A stretch of 64,000 bases of DNA from an uncultured Methanomassiliicoccales archaeon. GTDB lineage: Archaea > Thermoplasmatota > Thermoplasmata > Methanomassiliicoccales > Methanomethylophilaceae. Position 1 is the first letter of the stretch, and each line of letters opens with the position of its first letter. A program made the position numbers and the translations under genes. Positions 17,331 through 23,853 of the stretch are shown here, in pieces. The stretch lies in the NCBI GenBank assembly GCA_934702355.1, contig CAKUXX010000004.1:62001-126000 (forward strand). The letters run 5' to 3'. The notes under the pieces were generated by a model. The model was not told the origin of the DNA and ran no database searches. It was given only the letters and a program-made list of their open reading frames with translations.

Positions 17331-17899
17331 GCAACGTCCTTCTTTCTCAGCAGATGGAATTCGGTCATATTGTCTGTTCTGTCCTCGATGTTCTCATGGA
17401 TCATCTCGAGGCCGAACATCCTGCCTGCGTTCGCTCTGCATACGACCGCGGTATCCTTGGGCAGTTTGCCTTCGGACAGGTATCTGGCGGCGACCGCGGT
17501 GTCCTCGACCTCGATGCGGTCGGCATCCGGGAACAGCCTTGTCAGGTTCTCCGATGTCTGGAGAAGCGCCTGGATGTGGGATGCGACATGTCCGATCGAA
17601 TCCGTTCCGGGAAGGACGAACACGCAGTGGTGTATGGGCACCCATATGCTGTCCACGGTCTCGATGTCATCCCTTCCGGAAAGGGCCTCCTGCGTCTCGA
17701 TGACAGGGCCCGCATTGATGTTCGCGACCGCAACGACGCCGTAGTCGACGTGTTCGGTGTCCATGGCACGTACAACGCCTTCGGAATCCATCCTCGGAAT
17801 GAATGTAGGCTCGGCGAATCCGTTCTTGGCAGCGAAATCCATCGCAGCCTGTTCAGAGTTCGATCCGGGGATTCCCATGTATGCCAATGTGACACTCAT
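17327..17899 (-). CDS. Prephenate-dehydratase-like protein with altered active site
   Basis: A 190-residue protein matching the prephenate dehydratase domain from end to end: AYMGIPGSNSEQAA at the start, YGVVAVANINAGPV near 53, SHIQALLQT near 107 and ENIEDRTDNMTEFHLL at the end. Known enzymes have ENS and TRF at the second and last of these; here they read ANI and TEF. The catalytic-type Asn, Gln and Thr remain, but the Glu and Arg are lost. There is no regulatory ACT domain. It may have another substrate or a binding role. It is coupled to the coiled-coil gene. Confidence 0.75.
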   Translation of the reverse strand: MSVTLAYMGIPGSNSEQAAMDFAAKNGFAEPTFIPRMDSEGVVRAMDTEHVDYGVVAVANINAGPVIETQEALSGRDDIETVDSIWVPIHHCVFVLPGTDSIGHVASHIQALLQTSENLTRLFPDADRIEVEDTAVAARYLSEGKLPKDTAVVCRANAGRMFGLEMIHENIEDRTDNMTEFHLLRKKDVA

Positions 17900-18069
17900 G
17901 ACACGCGTTAAATCGGTATTCTAAAAAATAATTTCCAAGGTTAGTTCACAAGTTCATATTCTTCGAGACTAATCTCAGTCACCAGTCTGCATCTCCGGAC
18001 GTGAATTCTTAATCAGGAGTGGTGTGTAATCTCTGATCCCCAGTGCCAAGTCTGTTTCATCTGTTCAGA
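17900..18069. other. Intergenic stretch, no gene seen
   Basis: About 170 bases between the PDT-like gene and the nucleotidyltransferase. It is AT-richer than its surroundings and contains a possible promoter for the PDT-like gene (TTTAA region near 17905-17930). No RNA gene, repeat or hairpin was found. Confidence 0.4.
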
Positions 18070-18396
18070 TTACCCATACACTTTCACCAGGTCCTTCTGT
18101 ATCATTGCGATGAAACGCGGATCCCCGTAGTCGGTCACCATGTCGATTTCTTTACCTAGTGCGTTCCTAAGATCCCTGAATACTCTTCCGATCTGTATTC
18201 CCTGAACTTTATGGGCTGAGACGAACAGGTCGATATCACTGTCGGGTCTTGCTTCCCCTCTTCCATACGAACCGAAAACATATACGAATTCCAGATCGTA
18301 TTTCTCGGCAACAGGAGCTACTGCTTTCGCTATCTCGTCTATGGAGTAGATCCGGGGTTTTTTCCGGAGACTGCGGAAGCAGGAAAATATTGCCAC
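18070..18396 (-). CDS. Nucleotidyltransferase-domain protein (MNT/MntA type)
   Basis: A 108-residue protein with the minimal nucleotidyltransferase motif FGSYGRGEARPDSDIDLFV at residues 39-58 (GSxGRG plus the SDIDL aspartates) and a third Asp in KEIDMVTD near 86. Such proteins usually pair with a HEPN protein as antitoxin or tRNA-AMPylating partner, but no HEPN gene is adjacent. The start chosen is GTG at 18396, 24 bases after a TATA box (18417-18424); the ATG 40 codons upstream lies outside that transcript. Confidence 0.75.
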   Translation of the reverse strand: MAIFSCFRSLRKKPRIYSIDEIAKAVAPVAEKYDLEFVYVFGSYGRGEARPDSDIDLFVSAHKVQGIQIGRVFRDLRNALGKEIDMVTDYGDPRFIAMIQKDLVKVYG

Positions 18397-18514
18397 GATT
18401 GAGAATCGCCTGGAGATTATATAAGAAGAACGAGGTGTTTCATCGAAGTCAGGTAGGGGCGAAGATGTCCTAACCGGCGCGAATGGCTTTAAGGACGGCA
18501 TTGATGCGGTCATC

Positions 18515-18748
18515 ATGGATGAGAGTTACCGCAAATGCCACACATGCAGATTCTGCAAGCATGCCGACGGACTCTGGGTTTGTCTGCCGGAGTCCAGACC
18601 TACGGACAGGGACGGTACATGCGGACGCTACAGGCCGGGGTGCTGCGAGAACTGCTCCTCGTATTCCGGAGGGGTCTGCGGACGCACGGGCCAGGAGATG
18701 TTCGAGCTGGACGTGTGCTCGGATTACGATCCCTCAGGATCGGTTTGA
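18515..18748 (+). CDS. Small Cys-rich, probably metal-binding protein
   Basis: 77 residues with ten cysteines arranged as two similar modules: CHTCRFC...GLWVC...DGTCGRYRPG and CENCSSYSGGVCGRTG...DVCSDY. The spacing suggests zinc or Fe-S binding. It has no signal peptide. A TATA-like TTTAAG near 18488 is about 27 bases upstream of the ATG. Its end overlaps the convergent DUF5685-like gene by 15 bases. The function is unknown. Confidence 0.6.
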   Translation: MDESYRKCHTCRFCKHADGLWVCLPESRPTDRDGTCGRYRPGCCENCSSYSGGVCGRTGQEMFELDVCSDYDPSGSV

Positions 18749-19645
18749 CATCCTGTCATTTCTCTTGGCAAGGACGTTCTTGACGCTTCCCTTGGCCTCG
18801 GTGGTGCATGAGATGACGCTCTTCGCCGATGCGGGGATCCCGAAGTAGACGATGTTGTCGCAGATTGACTGATTGCCCTTCATCGAGTCCCTCACGACGG
18901 AGTAGCTCTTCTGAAGCGCACCTATGGTGTCGTTGAGGAGCGCGGTCACCTCGAAGAGGTTCCTGTTGATGTGATCCTTCTTGTTCACGAAGCCGCTCTT
19001 CGGGAGGATGGGGTTGTATGTCCCGTCCATGTAGTCATCGTCCATATCGTCGACGGCATCCATGACGTACACGCATGCGGTGAGCTCCGTGAACACATCC
19101 TTCAGTTCCTCGGAACACGAATCCCCTGCGAAATCCTCCAGCGGTGCGGAGAGGCTCCTGCCGAACGTGCGTCCCATCAGAAGCGGGTCCCTGCAGCCGT
19201 CCAATTCCAGATTCCTCAGCTCCTCGAACCCCTTCCCGACGATGTCGTCGTATTCGGGGTACATGCGTGTGGCCTTCTCGATGGCCCTGTTGAGGGTCAG
19301 AGAGATCAGATTGGTCTTCAGCGAAGGCTTGTCGGTGTCGTCGTCGTGAAGCTCCCATTTGGTCAGGATGAGCGTGTACGCGGCCATCTGCTCCATGAGT
19401 TCGGAAGCGGCCTTGCTATGGTCGAAGACGCACAGATGCCTGGTGTTCGGACCCAACTCGAAAGGTCCGCCCCTGAGTCCGCACAGAAGGATGGTGTTGA
19501 ACGTCATGTCGTAGTTGACGGTCAGCGTCCCGGTGAGCCCGAACCCGTCCCTGAGCTGATGGCATCCTTCGCAGTAGTACCTCTTGTACTGGTTTATGTC
19601 CGAAGGGGACATCTTGACGTACGACGGGGTCGTGTAACCGAACAT
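18734..19645 (-). CDS. DUF5685-like protein
   Basis: A 303-residue protein. It starts MFGYTTPSYVKMSPSDINQYKRYYCEGCHQLRDGFG (CxxC at 25-28) and NYDMTFNTILLCGLRGG follows; both match DUF5685 as I recall it. An acidic motif DAVDDMDDDYMDGTYNPIL near 202 and a second segment DHSKAASELMEQ near 75 recall the Asp-rich helices of prenyl-synthase folds, but this is only a resemblance. The ATG at 19645 lies 27 bases after a TATA box (19669-19676). It is divergent from the Cys-rich peptide gene. The function is unknown. Confidence 0.72.
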   Translation of the reverse strand: MFGYTTPSYVKMSPSDINQYKRYYCEGCHQLRDGFGLTGTLTVNYDMTFNTILLCGLRGGPFELGPNTRHLCVFDHSKAASELMEQMAAYTLILTKWELHDDDTDKPSLKTNLISLTLNRAIEKATRMYPEYDDIVGKGFEELRNLELDGCRDPLLMGRTFGRSLSAPLEDFAGDSCSEELKDVFTELTACVYVMDAVDDMDDDYMDGTYNPILPKSGFVNKKDHINRNLFEVTALLNDTIGALQKSYSVVRDSMKGNQSICDNIVYFGIPASAKSVISCTTEAKGSVKNVLAKRNDRMSNRS

Positions 19646-19668
19646 CGTCGGTGCGATTCGGGGACGAC

Positions 19669-19676
19669 GATATAAC
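19669..19676 (-). promoter_or_regulatory. TATA box of the DUF5685-like gene
   Basis: GTTATATC on the minus strand, 27 bases from the ATG. It fixes the start and predicts a leaderless transcript. Confidence 0.55.
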
Positions 19677-19814
19677 ACCTGTGCAGGAAAACGGTGCGAT
19701 CCCGGGTCGCATGAGGATGGGATTTCCCGGATCGGCGGCAGAAACGGATGTGTTCGGAACATAAGCGTGCCTTATCGTCCCGTAATTGGCTGGCTCACAT
19801 CGGACAGTGAGAAC

Positions 19815-19860
19815 GATTAAATATCCGCACAAGGTACCGCAGTCGTACCGAGTTTATATC
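19815..19860 (+). promoter_or_regulatory. Promoter region of the Cys-rich peptide / radical SAM operon
   Basis: Two TATA-like boxes are present: ATTAAATAT at 19816-19824 and TTTATATC at 19853-19860. The first gives a leader of about 34 bases that contains the site GGTGAG at 19868-19873, eight bases before the ATG. The second would start transcription at the ATG itself. Confidence 0.5.
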
Positions 19861-19879
19861 TTCGGTAGGTGAGTATCCA

Positions 19880-20176
19880 ATGTCGTACGAGTCAGCATCG
19901 GTAGACAAATTGACCGCACTTTACGAGAGCCAGTCCCCTTCAGCGTTCATCGCATTCGCTATGGAGGGACTTCCTGAGACAGACCACAGCGAGCGCTATG
20001 ACAAGGGAGATCACGAGGGTTCCACCAAGTGCGACTACTGCTGCTGCGACGACAAGGGATGCTGTTCCACCCCCGGATGGTACGGATGTCTCGCCGGAGG
20101 CGTCATTGTCTGTGTGGCATGCTGCTGCTACTGCACCAACGGATTCAACGGTGCCTGGACATACTGGCCTTTCTGA
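19880..20176 (+). CDS. Cys-rich small protein, candidate RiPP precursor
   Basis: 98 residues in two clear parts. Residues 1-50 are Cys-free, helical at the start and acidic later, like a leader. Residues 51-98 hold twelve cysteines (51, 54, 55, 56, 61, 62, 70, 78, 81, 82, 83, 85) among Gly, Trp and Tyr, ending WTYWPF. A hydrophobic patch GGVIVCVACCC sits near 73-83. The gene ends 12 bases before a radical SAM/SPASM gene, the arrangement of modified-peptide operons. An alternative is a membrane-associated Cys-rich module with no modification. Confidence 0.75.
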   Translation: MSYESASVDKLTALYESQSPSAFIAFAMEGLPETDHSERYDKGDHEGSTKCDYCCCDDKGCCSTPGWYGCLAGGVIVCVACCCYCTNGFNGAWTYWPF

Positions 20177-20188
20177 TAGGCGCAACGC

Positions 20189-21319
20189 ATGAAGCCCTAC
20201 CTCTCTGTAGTGGTAAAGCCGACGCTGTATTGCAATCATTCATGCAGCCACTGCTACCACACGCCCGAGGAGAGGGTGAAGGGGGAGATGTCCCCCGAGA
20301 CGTTGGAGAATCTGATACGGAAGTGCTCCGAGGAGTACGAGTCCGTATGGTTCATCTGGCATGGCGGAGAACCGCTGACGCTCCCCATGTCGTTTTTCAA
20401 GGAAGCGATATCCCTTCAGGAGAAGTACTTCGGGAAGGATAGGAATCGCTTCAGCAACACTATCCAGACAAATGGTACGCTCATAAACCGCCGTCTGATG
20501 GCCTACTGTCGCGAGAAGATGATCAATGTGGGGGTCTCATACGAGGGTCCTTACAATTCCGTTCTCCGCGACGGGGATCCGTCCAAGGCGTTGGGCATGC
20601 TGTCCGCTAAGGAGAACAAGTACTCCGTGTCCGCGACGATCTCGGCCGAGACCGCCCTGAAGCAGAAGGAGCTCTATGATTATTTCAAGGTCAACGGCAC
20701 GAACCTCTCCCTGAATCCGGTGATACCGGCTGGCTGCGCCAAATGCAACGGCACGGTGCCCGATCCCGATGAGTACATCAGAGGGAGCATTGAGGCGTTC
20801 GACGAGTGGTTCCACGATTCGGAGGCCCATGTGCCCCTGATCCCCCATTATCTGTACATCCTGAATTATCTGGGCGATCCCGTCCCGGCGGACTGCGCCC
20901 ATTCCTCGTGTCTCACGAAATGGATATGCGTCAATCCGGACGGTACAGTATACCCGTGCGCGAAGGCATGTCCCGAGGAATTCCGCATGGGGAACATCAA
21001 CGACGACACGTTCGACGAGCTGTTCCATTCGGAGGGATTCAAGAGGATCCTGATCGGTTCCATTCAGCGCAGGGAGAAATGCGTCTCTTGTCCGGTGTTC
21101 AAGTACTGCAACGGGGGCTGCTCCATGGATGCGTATCATGAATGCGGAATGGAGAACAACGGCGGAGATTCCTGCAGGATATTCAAAGAAGTCTTCCTTC
21201 ACGTGGCCGAAGAGGTCCAGAAGGTGATCGACGGGCGCGGGGATACGACGGACCTCAACGATTTCGTCAGGGACGCTATCGTCGGAAAGCTCGTCAACCC
21301 CCGCGTCATTAATCAGTGA
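20189..21319 (+). CDS. Radical SAM/SPASM domain enzyme, probable peptide maturase
   Basis: 376 residues. The SAM-cluster motif CNHSCSHC uses Cys 15, 19 and 22. The WHGGEPL motif follows near residue 56. The C-terminal SPASM region (about 230-335) is rich in Cys: CAHSSCLTKWICVNPDG, YPCAKAC, CVSCPVFKYCNGGC and DSCRIF, enough for two auxiliary 4Fe-4S clusters. Enzymes of this build make thioether and other crosslinks in peptides or mature sulfatases. No sulfatase is nearby, whereas a 12-Cys peptide gene lies directly upstream, so it is probably that peptide's modifying enzyme. Confidence 0.88.
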   Translation: MKPYLSVVVKPTLYCNHSCSHCYHTPEERVKGEMSPETLENLIRKCSEEYESVWFIWHGGEPLTLPMSFFKEAISLQEKYFGKDRNRFSNTIQTNGTLINRRLMAYCREKMINVGVSYEGPYNSVLRDGDPSKALGMLSAKENKYSVSATISAETALKQKELYDYFKVNGTNLSLNPVIPAGCAKCNGTVPDPDEYIRGSIEAFDEWFHDSEAHVPLIPHYLYILNYLGDPVPADCAHSSCLTKWICVNPDGTVYPCAKACPEEFRMGNINDDTFDELFHSEGFKRILIGSIQRREKCVSCPVFKYCNGGCSMDAYHECGMENNGGDSCRIFKEVFLHVAEEVQKVIDGRGDTTDLNDFVRDAIVGKLVNPRVINQ

Positions 21320-22239
21320 TTGTTTTTCCCTATCTCGTTCTGATCGTAGGGTGTCAGCTGATAGACGCAGTAGTTCAGCCAGTTGGTGAAGAACAGCGTT
21401 GCGTGACCTCTCCATCTCACGATCGGGTCTTTGCAGGGATCGTCGTCCTCGAAGTAGTGGTCGGGGACATGAGGATTCATGCCCGCATTGAGGTCCCTCT
21501 CATACTCGTAGGCAAGCGTGCCTGCGTCGTATTCGAAGTGTCCCGTGATGAACACCTCGTTCTTCTCGGACATCACGATGCCCACACCGGACTCATCCGA
21601 GGAGCACAGTATGTGGAGGTGCGGATTGGCCGCTATGTCCTCCGCCCTGACCTCGCTGTGTCTCGACTGGGGCATGAAGAAGCGGTCGTCGAATCCCCTG
21701 GTCAGAGGTTCGTAGTGGTTCAGGACCTTCTGTTCGAAGATTCCGGATATCTTGGATGCGAGCTTGTACTTGGGTATCCCGTACTGGTGGAACAGTCCCG
21801 CCTGGGCGCCCCAGCAGATGTAAAGCGTGGAGCACACGTTGGTGCGGGTCCAATCCATGATCCTGCACAGCTCGTCCCAATAGTCCACATCCTCGAAGTC
21901 GATGGATTCCAGCGGTGCGCCGGTGATTATCATCCCGTCGAACTTACGGTTCTTGACCTCGTCGAATGTCCTGTAGAAGCGGTTCAGATACTCCGCTGAT
22001 ATGTTCTTCGACAGATGGGTGGCCGCCTGCAGGAACTCGACGTTTGTCTGAAGCGGGCTGTTACTGAGGCATCTGAGGAGTTGGGTCTCAGTCTCCACCT
22101 TGGTGGGCATCAGATTCATGATCAGGATGTCCAGCGGACGGATGTCCTGCGCCACGGCCCTCTTCTCGGACATCACGAAGATGTTCTCCGATTCGAGGAT
22201 CGATGAAGCGGGCAGGTCGTCCGGAATCTTTACCGGCAT
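21313..22239 (-). CDS. metA: Homoserine O-acyltransferase, MetA family
   Basis: A 308-residue enzyme that acylates homoserine (succinyl or acetyl) on the way to methionine. MPVKIPDDLPA at the start, DILIMNLMPTKVETETQLLR near 38, the nucleophile segment LYICWGAQAGLFHQYG (Cys near 142), His in FMPQSRHSEV near 198-235 region and the EYD of GHFEYDAGTLA are all family motifs. The acyl donor cannot be read reliably; most Clostridium-like MetA proteins use acetyl-CoA. It is four bases downstream of cysK, so sulfur amino acid genes are grouped. MetA is unusual in archaea. Confidence 0.92.
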   Translation of the reverse strand: MPVKIPDDLPASSILESENIFVMSEKRAVAQDIRPLDILIMNLMPTKVETETQLLRCLSNSPLQTNVEFLQAATHLSKNISAEYLNRFYRTFDEVKNRKFDGMIITGAPLESIDFEDVDYWDELCRIMDWTRTNVCSTLYICWGAQAGLFHQYGIPKYKLASKISGIFEQKVLNHYEPLTRGFDDRFFMPQSRHSEVRAEDIAANPHLHILCSSDESGVGIVMSEKNEVFITGHFEYDAGTLAYEYERDLNAGMNPHVPDHYFEDDDPCKDPIVRWRGHATLFFTNWLNYCVYQLTPYDQNEIGKNNH

Positions 22240-22243
22240 GCTA

Positions 22244-23149
22244 TCACTCGTATATGCCCAGGCTCATGTATTTCTCTCCGCCGTCAGGGAGGATGGCGAC
22301 TATGCGCGCCGACGGCTCCTTCCCGGCCATTCTGATGGCCGCGGCGACATTGGCGCCGGAGGATATGCCTGCGAATATCCCTTCCCTGCGGGCGAGGGCG
22401 ACGGATGTGGCGATCGCCTCGTCTCCCGTGACCTTCCAGATCTCGGGCACGAGGTCGTCGTGGTAGTTTCCGGGGATGAAATTGGCTCCGATGCCCTGGA
22501 TCTTGTGGGGTCCGGCATGTCCTTCGGTGAGGAGCGGGCTCTCGGTGGGCTCGATACCGATGACCTTCGCTTTGGAACCGGCATCCTTCAGTGCCATGGC
22601 GATTCCGCTGGCGGTGCCTCCGGTGCCTATGCCTGCGAAGATGTAGTCGACATCGGGCAGGTCCCTGAGGATCTCCTTCCCGGTGCCGGTCCTGTGGGCC
22701 GCCGCATTGGCGGGGTTGTCGAACTGACCGCAGATGAAGCCGTCTCTCTCCTTGCAGATCCTCTCGGCCTCGTCCACTGCGCCCTTCATGCCCTCCGCTC
22801 CGGGCGAGAGGATGACCTCCGCTCCGTATGCCTTCATGAGCGAGATGCGCTCTTTGGACATGGTGTCGGGCATGACGATGACCGCTTTGAAGCCCCTGGC
22901 TGCGGCGACCATTGCGATGGCGATGCCGGTGTTGCCGGAGGTGGGCTCCACTATGGTGCCTCCCTCCTTCAGGGCTCCGCGGGCGACAGCATCGTTGATC
23001 ATCTGCAGGGCCGCCCTGTCCTTGATGGAGCCTGCGGGGTTTCCTTTCTCGATCTTCACATAGACCTCTGTGCCGGGTGGAGTGATCCTGTTCAGACGCA
23101 CAAGCGGCGTCTCCCCAATGGTCTCGGTGATGCTGTTGAATAGTGTCAT
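22244..23149 (-). CDS. cysK: Cysteine synthase (O-acetylserine sulfhydrylase)
   Basis: A 301-residue PLP enzyme forming cysteine from O-acetylserine and sulfide. The PLP lysine is in NPAGSIKDRAAL near residue 43, the substrate loop is EPTSGNTGIA near 68, and the phosphate loop GIGTGGTASGI is near 175. The bacterial CysK motif pattern is complete. It leads the cysK-metA operon, which suggests joint cysteine and methionine synthesis, possibly with some O-acylhomoserine use. Confidence 0.94.
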   Translation of the reverse strand: MTLFNSITETIGETPLVRLNRITPPGTEVYVKIEKGNPAGSIKDRAALQMINDAVARGALKEGGTIVEPTSGNTGIAIAMVAAARGFKAVIVMPDTMSKERISLMKAYGAEVILSPGAEGMKGAVDEAERICKERDGFICGQFDNPANAAAHRTGTGKEILRDLPDVDYIFAGIGTGGTASGIAMALKDAGSKAKVIGIEPTESPLLTEGHAGPHKIQGIGANFIPGNYHDDLVPEIWKVTGDEAIATSVALARREGIFAGISSGANVAAAIRMAGKEPSARIVAILPDGGEKYMSLGIYE

Positions 23150-23214
23150 AACACGCCGTGATTGACTTCCTGTACAAATAACCGGATGTTCTCAGGTCAG
23201 TTGGAGCCGAAAAG

Positions 23215-23781
23215 TCAGTATTCTATGCCCATGCGTGCATCGATCCCCTTGTCGAACGGATGCTTGATCAGCTTCATCTCCGTCACAAGGTCGGCGTAGT
23301 CGATGACCTCCTGCGGGACGCCCCTTCCGGTTAGGACAACTTCTGTGTGGGGGGCGCGGCTTTCGAGGATCTCTATGAGACCCTTGGGGTCGATGAGCTC
23401 GAACTTCATGGAGTTGTTGACCTCATCCAGGATGACCAGGTCGTATTCTCCTGATGTGAGGACCTCTTTCGCCTTCTCGAGACCCTTCCTGGTGAGTTCC
23501 TCGTCCACTTCCCTGGGCACTGCCTGGCCGCACATGTGGTCGGCTCCCATGGGGATGATCGTGAATCCGTCGAGCCTCTTGGATGCGATGTGCTCGCCAT
23601 AGCAGTTGTCGGGTTTCAGGAACTGGAGCATTATGACGTTCAGTCCCCTTCCCGTCGCACGGAATGCGAGTCCCAAGGCCGTAGTTGTCTTCCCCTTTCC
23701 ATTCCCTGTGTAGACATGGACAAGTCCGAGTTCTTTCTTGATTTCTTCAGGACAACCGCTCATAGTATCATCCCGTATCAT
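23215..23781 (-). CDS. cobO: Cob(I)yrinic acid a,c-diamide adenosyltransferase (CobO/BtuR)
   Basis: A 188-residue enzyme that adds the adenosyl group to corrinoids. The P-loop GNGKGKTTAALG-type sequence (GNGKGKTTTALGLAFRA) is near residue 27, and LVILDEVNNSMKFELI near 118 is the CobA/CobO Walker B. GRGVPQEVIDYADLVTEM near the C-terminus is diagnostic. The ATG at 23781 lies about 24 bases after a TATA-like TTATCTAT and is preferred over the upstream TTG at 23796. With cobN it indicates corrinoid synthesis or salvage. Confidence 0.92.
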   Translation of the reverse strand: MIRDDTMSGCPEEIKKELGLVHVYTGNGKGKTTTALGLAFRATGRGLNVIMLQFLKPDNCYGEHIASKRLDGFTIIPMGADHMCGQAVPREVDEELTRKGLEKAKEVLTSGEYDLVILDEVNNSMKFELIDPKGLIEILESRAPHTEVVLTGRGVPQEVIDYADLVTEMKLIKHPFDKGIDARMGIEY

Positions 23782-23826
23782 GGATTCATCTGACAAATAG
23801 ATAACAAATGCGTTCTGTTGTAAGGT

Positions 23827-23846
23827 GGGCCCGGCGTCCCGGGCCC
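23827..23846 (-). terminator. Strong hairpin after the acyl-CoA synthetase gene
   Basis: A perfect 8-bp stem GGGCCCGG/CCGGGCCC with loop CGTC, eight bases beyond the stop at 23854. There is no clear T-run, so termination is likely but unproven. Confidence 0.5.
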
Positions 23847-23853
23847 TTGAATG

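Noticed and set aside
20189..21319. Annotation of the radical SAM enzyme as a sulfatase maturase
   Set aside because: The SPASM layout would allow it, but there is no sulfatase gene in the window and a 12-Cys peptide gene lies immediately upstream.
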